NCBI GenBank assembly: GCA_001897835.1
Contig: MKUN01000035.1
Location: forward strand, 1-64,000
From: Bacteroidetes bacterium 46-16
GTDB lineage: Bacteria; Bacteroidota; Bacteroidia; Chitinophagales; Chitinophagaceae
Direction: 5' to 3'
DNA length: 64,000 nt
Part shown: positions 60,329-64,000 of the stretch, piece after piece
Position numbering within the stretch: the first letter of the stretch is position 1
Layout: each line of letters starts with the position of its first letter
Position numbers and translations under genes: made by a program
Notes under the pieces: generated by a model
Database searches by the model: none
What the model was told of the DNA's origin: nothing
Seen by the model: the letters and a program-made list of their open reading frames with translations, nothing else

Positions 60329-61782
60329 CAGACCAGGTGTTACCATATAATAGTAAATGGCTGTTAAGGGTATACCTGGCTATAGTCTTTTTTAGTACTA
60401 TAGTGTGCATTATTACAGGCAGCTATCTCGCTTTTTTTGCTCCCCTGGTATTGCTGTACCTGGTCACCTTTTCTCTTAGTTGGAAGCTGGCGTACTGGAT
60501 GTTGTTGTTCAGTATTCCGTTTTCTGTACTTTTTACTTTGCAGGGAGACACACTTTCCATTTCCCTTCCCGATGAGCCAATGATGTGGGCTTTCCTGTTA
60601 TTGTTGCCGGTATTATTTGCAAACAAGCCTGGTATTATTTATAAATGGTGGCTTAAAGATCCTCTGGTGATTGTAGTACTGTTACAATTGATATGGTTAT
60701 TTGTAGCGGTGCTTCACTCCAGGGTCTTCTTCCTGTCTGCTAAATTCCTGGTTGCTAAAGTTTGGTATCTCGCATGTTTTTTTGTCTTCCCAATTTGGGT
60801 GTTTCGAAACAAAAAGGATTTCAAAAAAGGCTTTTGGCTTATGTTGGCATCTATGCTTGCTACAGTTGTTGTCGTTTTATTTCGGCAATTACATGCTCAT
60901 TTTAGTTTTATCACTATCAACAGGGATATCGGTGCACTGTATAACAATCATGTGGAATATTCTTCCGTGCTTTCAATGTTTCTGCCTCTTGTCTTTATCG
61001 CATACTTAATATGCCCGCCCAGAAAGAAGTGGATAAAGAGGGCCTTGCTCGCTATTACCCTTGTTTTTCTGATAGCTGTGTTTTTTTCCTACGCCAGGGC
61101 TGCGGTATTAGCGGTCATTTTTTCTGCAATAGTAGGTCTCGCCATACGGTTTCGGTTGGTTAATGTAATTATGCCCTGTATCTATGGGATTATCACTTTA
61201 CTGATGGTCTATCTTGTGCAGGATAGCAATTATATTGACCTCAGGCCCGATTACGAGCATACTTATATGCATACAAACTTCAAAGGGCATATACTGGCTA
61301 CCTTCAAGGGGCAGGACATGTCGTCTATGGAGCGTATTTATCGCTGGATTGCGGCTATTAGAATGAGTAGGGATGAACCTGTCCTTGGCTATGGCCCGCA
61401 TTCCTTTTACTATTATTACAAGCCTTATACTGTAAATACATTTAAGACCTATGTAAGCGAAAATTACGAACACTCTACTACGCACAATTACTTTCTTTAT
61501 ATGCTGGTAGAGCAGGGTTGGCCGGCAATGATCTTATATGCGTTATTGGTAATGCTTGTATTTGCCCATGCACAGCGTACGTATCATATGGCGGGGGATC
61601 GGTTTTATAAGTATGTAACTCTGGGCCTTGCAATGGCCTTTGCCGCATCTTTTGTCAACAACTTCTTTTCTGAATTGATAGAGACGCATAAAGTGGGTGC
61701 GCTCTTTTACCTTTCAATTGCTCTGTTAATTATCCTGAGGAAAAAATGCAAGGATGTAAATATGGTTGCAAATATACGTTGA
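60325..61782 (+). CDS. O-antigen ligase/polymerase-like membrane protein (Wzy_C type)
   Basis: A 485-residue membrane protein with about twelve hydrophobic segments. 'SYARAAVLAVIFS', then the large periplasmic loop with 'RIYRWIAAIRMSRDEPVLGYGPHSFY', and 'STTHNYFLYMLVEQGWPAM' are the conserved Wzy_C pattern (Arg and His-Asn) of O-antigen ligases and polymerases. Together with the coupled Wzz-like gene it suggests a polysaccharide polymerisation or ligation pair. Glycosyltransferases for that polymer are not next to it. Confidence 0.8.
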   Translation: MTDQVLPYNSKWLLRVYLAIVFFSTIVCIITGSYLAFFAPLVLLYLVTFSLSWKLAYWMLLFSIPFSVLFTLQGDTLSISLPDEPMMWAFLLLLPVLFANKPGIIYKWWLKDPLVIVVLLQLIWLFVAVLHSRVFFLSAKFLVAKVWYLACFFVFPIWVFRNKKDFKKGFWLMLASMLATVVVVLFRQLHAHFSFITINRDIGALYNNHVEYSSVLSMFLPLVFIAYLICPPRKKWIKRALLAITLVFLIAVFFSYARAAVLAVIFSAIVGLAIRFRLVNVIMPCIYGIITLLMVYLVQDSNYIDLRPDYEHTYMHTNFKGHILATFKGQDMSSMERIYRWIAAIRMSRDEPVLGYGPHSFYYYYKPYTVNTFKTYVSENYEHSTTHNYFLYMLVEQGWPAMILYALLVMLVFAHAQRTYHMAGDRFYKYVTLGLAMAFAASFVNNFFSELIETHKVGALFYLSIALLIILRKKCKDVNMVANIR

Positions 61783-61929
61783 TCCCACATGCTGTATTAT
61801 TGATAAACGTAATTCATGTTGTAGCGCCCATACTTGCTTACGGATCATGCGTTGCGTTATCGGGAAAGCTTGTAGGGCTCGTATAAATGTATAATTTAGC
61901 AAATGCATTAATTGTATTTGTGCCATTTT

Positions 61930-63858
61930 ATGATGTGCTCCTTTAAAAATATGTTACTGGTACTGCTTTTGACCAGTGCAGTAGTTACTTTGGCTCAGCC
62001 TGTACCCGTTGATACCGTCTTAAAGCATATCAGGCAGGAGAAAGATGTAGCCCGCAAGTCACGCTTGTATAATTACCTGGGTGCAACCAGGATGGATGAA
62101 AACCTTCCTCAGGCTATGGGTTTCACACGCAAGGCTATTGAAATAGCAGTTAAGGGTAAATATTATCCTGAACTGGCTAATGCTTATCTTACTTTGGGCT
62201 ATTGTTATGAGGCATTAGGCAAATTCGATGAGTCTTTCCTCGTTGTTGATTCTGCAAAACGTGTGGCTGAAAAGATCAACTACTACAAGGGCCGTTTTTT
62301 TGCTGAATCTTCCCTGGCCAACCTCTTTCGCCGGCGTGCCAAATACGATTCTTCACTGGTACATTATATGAATGCACTTAGTATCTCCGAACAAAATAAA
62401 GACGATACGCTGATAGCAAAAGCATATAATGGATTAGGTAATTACTATACTACCCTGCATGACATCCCAAAAGCTGAAAAATTTCATTTACAGGCCCTGG
62501 AGATCCGCAAGAAATTAGGTGATCCCTACGATCTGTATTCCAATTACGAGAATCTGGGAATTATCAATCGCGAACTGGAAAATTATGATAAGGCGCTGTT
62601 CTACTATTTAAAGGCCAGGCATTATGCCGAGATCACCAAAGACTCTTCCGACCTTGCTTTTTCTGATAATGACATAGGGGCCGCTTACTCTAAAAAGGGC
62701 GACGTAGTGAATGGCGAATTATATCTTAAACGCTCTATTGCCATACGCGAACGCATGGGTGAAATGAATGAGCTCGCATATACATACAATTACCTCGGAG
62801 AAAATTACGAGCGCAAGAAAGATTTTCTAAATGCCGAATTAAATATTAAGAAGGCATTGGCTATTGCAAAGCAAATAGAAAATAATAAGCAGGTATATGA
62901 GGCATTCGAAAGCTTATCTGATTTTTATTCAAGAAACAAAAAGTACGATTCTGCATATGCTTACCTGGTAAAATACCGTTTCTTCAGGGACTCCCTTGCA
63001 AAGAAGGACAATGCGGAGATCATAGCGGAACTGAATACCAGGTACGAGACCGAAAAGAAAGAACGCAAGATACAGGAACAACAATACGAGATCAGGAACC
63101 GTAACACATATATTGTAGTTATCTCTGCACTGCTGCTATTATTGGCCTTGCTGAGCTATTCGGCTTACAGACGATATAAACTGAAACAGCAGGCACGTCT
63201 GCAGTCTGAAATACTGAAACAGCAGGAGTTGGCATCAAAAGCAATAATAGAAGCGGAAGAAAATGAACGCAAGCGCATTGCCGGCGACTTGCACGATGGG
63301 GTAGGCCAGCTTATGAGCGCCGTAAAACTGAACCTTGCATCTATAAAAGGCGAGATACCCTTTCAATCCCGGGAGCAGAGCAATGTTTTTGATAAGGCCA
63401 TTGCTCTTGTAGATGAAGGTTGTCGTGAGGTACGCAACGTATCCCATAATATTATGCCCAATGCCTTACTTAAATCGGGCCTGGCCACTGCCGTGCGCGA
63501 CTTCCTGAATAAGATCGACAATAAAGCGATACAGATATATCTTTATACAGAAGGGCTGACGGAAAAGATTGATGCCAATACGGAAATAGTATTGTACAGG
63601 GTCATACAGGAATGTGTGAATAACGTGATAAAACATTCCGGGGCCAACCAGTTGCATATATCTTTGATAAAAGATGCCGATGGTATTAGTGTCACCGTCG
63701 AGGACAATGGTAAAGGATTTGACATGACAGAGGCCGGCAAGTACGAAGGCTTGGGCTTAAAGAACATACACTCCCGCATCGACTATCTGAAAGGTACCGT
63801 AGAATGGGATTCTTCACCGGGTAAGGGTACGGTGGTGGCTATTCATGTGCCTGTATAA
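61930..63858 (+). CDS. TPR sensor histidine kinase (NarL/LytS-type HisKA_3)
   Basis: A 642-residue protein. It has a signal sequence (~5-22), then about seven TPR-like repeats (~30-370) with 'AKAYNGLGNYYTTLHDIPKAEKF' and 'AYTYNYLGENYERKKDFLNAE' examples. One membrane helix (~398-416) and a coiled coil follow, then a HisKA_3 kinase: 'RIAGDLHDGVGQLMSAVK' with phospho-acceptor His455, N-box 'VIQECVNNVIKHSGA', and G-boxes 'DNGKGF' and 'GLGLKNI'. TPRs are predicted periplasmic. The kinase core is complete. No response regulator gene follows within the window. A TTG at 61912 opens the frame earlier; I chose the ATG at 61930 (61933 is also possible). Confidence 0.88.
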   Translation: MMCSFKNMLLVLLLTSAVVTLAQPVPVDTVLKHIRQEKDVARKSRLYNYLGATRMDENLPQAMGFTRKAIEIAVKGKYYPELANAYLTLGYCYEALGKFDESFLVVDSAKRVAEKINYYKGRFFAESSLANLFRRRAKYDSSLVHYMNALSISEQNKDDTLIAKAYNGLGNYYTTLHDIPKAEKFHLQALEIRKKLGDPYDLYSNYENLGIINRELENYDKALFYYLKARHYAEITKDSSDLAFSDNDIGAAYSKKGDVVNGELYLKRSIAIRERMGEMNELAYTYNYLGENYERKKDFLNAELNIKKALAIAKQIENNKQVYEAFESLSDFYSRNKKYDSAYAYLVKYRFFRDSLAKKDNAEIIAELNTRYETEKKERKIQEQQYEIRNRNTYIVVISALLLLLALLSYSAYRRYKLKQQARLQSEILKQQELASKAIIEAEENERKRIAGDLHDGVGQLMSAVKLNLASIKGEIPFQSREQSNVFDKAIALVDEGCREVRNVSHNIMPNALLKSGLATAVRDFLNKIDNKAIQIYLYTEGLTEKIDANTEIVLYRVIQECVNNVIKHSGANQLHISLIKDADGISVTVEDNGKGFDMTEAGKYEGLGLKNIHSRIDYLKGTVEWDSSPGKGTVVAIHVPV

Positions 63859-63868
63859 TCCATTTCCA

Positions 63869-64000
63869 ATGACTGCCGCCGAACTGATAAGATATCGCTT
63901 GTATAATCAGCAGGTTACTAACCAAAGTTTTGTAAGACCCGGTGATATGGTTACATACCTCGGTGCCGTACAGGCTCAGGATTATAACGCTGCAAAATGG
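63869..64000 (+). CDS. winged-helix AlkZ-like protein, N-terminal part (3' end outside window)
   Basis: The first 44 codons are open to the window end, starting ATG ten bases after the previous stop. The translation begins 'MTAAELIRYRLYNQQVTNQS' and continues to 'YLGAVQAQDYNAAKW'. This 'LGxVQAQDYxxAxW' block is the start of HTH_42 winged-helix proteins, which include the DNA glycosylase AlkZ; the Q-x-Q in 'VQAQD' is its expected catalytic pair. The rest cannot be seen. Confidence 0.7.
   Translation, partial: MTAAELIRYRLYNQQVTNQSFVRPGDMVTYLGAVQAQDYNAAKW

Noticed and set aside
1-64000. CRISPR arrays, rRNA, tRNA, prophage or transposase genes
   Set aside because: I looked for regular spaced repeats, tRNA-like cloverleaf ends and transposase or integrase motifs in all gaps and ORFs and saw none. 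Small RNAs without clear structure would be missed by eye.

Overview
This window looks like a chromosomal segment from a member of the Bacteroidota, most likely Chitinophagaceae or a close relative. The evidence is a complete gliding/type IX secretion core operon (gldK-gldL-gldM-gldN), four proteins with T9SS C-terminal sorting domains, Bacteroidota-type promoters (TAnnTTTG -7 boxes), several genes without a clear Shine-Dalgarno, and the DUF4271-hemD gene pair. I saw no rRNA, tRNA, CRISPR array, phage or transposase gene. The first and last genes are cut by the window edges. No gene-free stretch exceeds about 215 bases.

Layout. 1-2.3 kb: the end of a large T9SS type B cargo protein, a histidine-kinase-like membrane protein without an ATPase domain, and a small lipoprotein. 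2.3-9.2 kb: a sulfate-activation and glycan block. cysD-cysN point left. A cysC-DUF2061 fusion, gmd, fcl and a sulfotransferase point right, so the block can make PAPS and GDP-L-fucose next to an enzyme that uses PAPS. A glycosyltransferase-like gene converges on it. 9.4-17.8 kb: the most unusual part, a tight operon of an MBOAT-SGNH fusion, a carrier protein, a stand-alone adenylation enzyme whose ten-residue specificity code reads as L-proline, a PltE-type prolyl-carrier dehydrogenase, and two tandem PltA/halogenase-like flavoproteins. It resembles a dlt operon (ligase, carrier, MBOAT, SGNH protein) in which D-alanine is replaced by a pyrrole-2-carboxyl group made from proline on the carrier.

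17.8-30.7 kb: mixed housekeeping and envelope genes (AhpD-like protein, aat, DUF1624-type membrane protein, FG-GAP T9SS cargo, LolA-like protein, ABC-F ATPase). An NHL-repeat T9SS cargo gene here is bracketed by inverted copies of a short dispersed repeat. It is followed by a double OmpA-domain protein and a GT-C-like membrane protein. 30.7-46.4 kb: smc, an outer-membrane receptor-like barrel, a Cys-cluster protein, a DnaJ-domain membrane protein, an AlkA-type glycosylase, DUF1835, another T9SS cargo, hemW, a BamA/TamA-like barrel, DUF4271 and hemD. 46.5-64 kb: a DUF255 protein, gldKLMN, a ComB-family phosphatase, a padR-pspC unit with a visible operator over its promoter, a TlpA-like lipoprotein, lon, a Wzz-like/O-antigen-ligase-like pair, a TPR sensor kinase, and the start of an AlkZ-like gene.

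Together the genes point to a gliding or T9SS-secreting bacterium with an elaborate cell surface. My main inference is that the 2.3-17.8 kb region decorates a surface or exported glycan with fucose, sulfate and possibly a (halogenated or oxidised) pyrrole acyl group.
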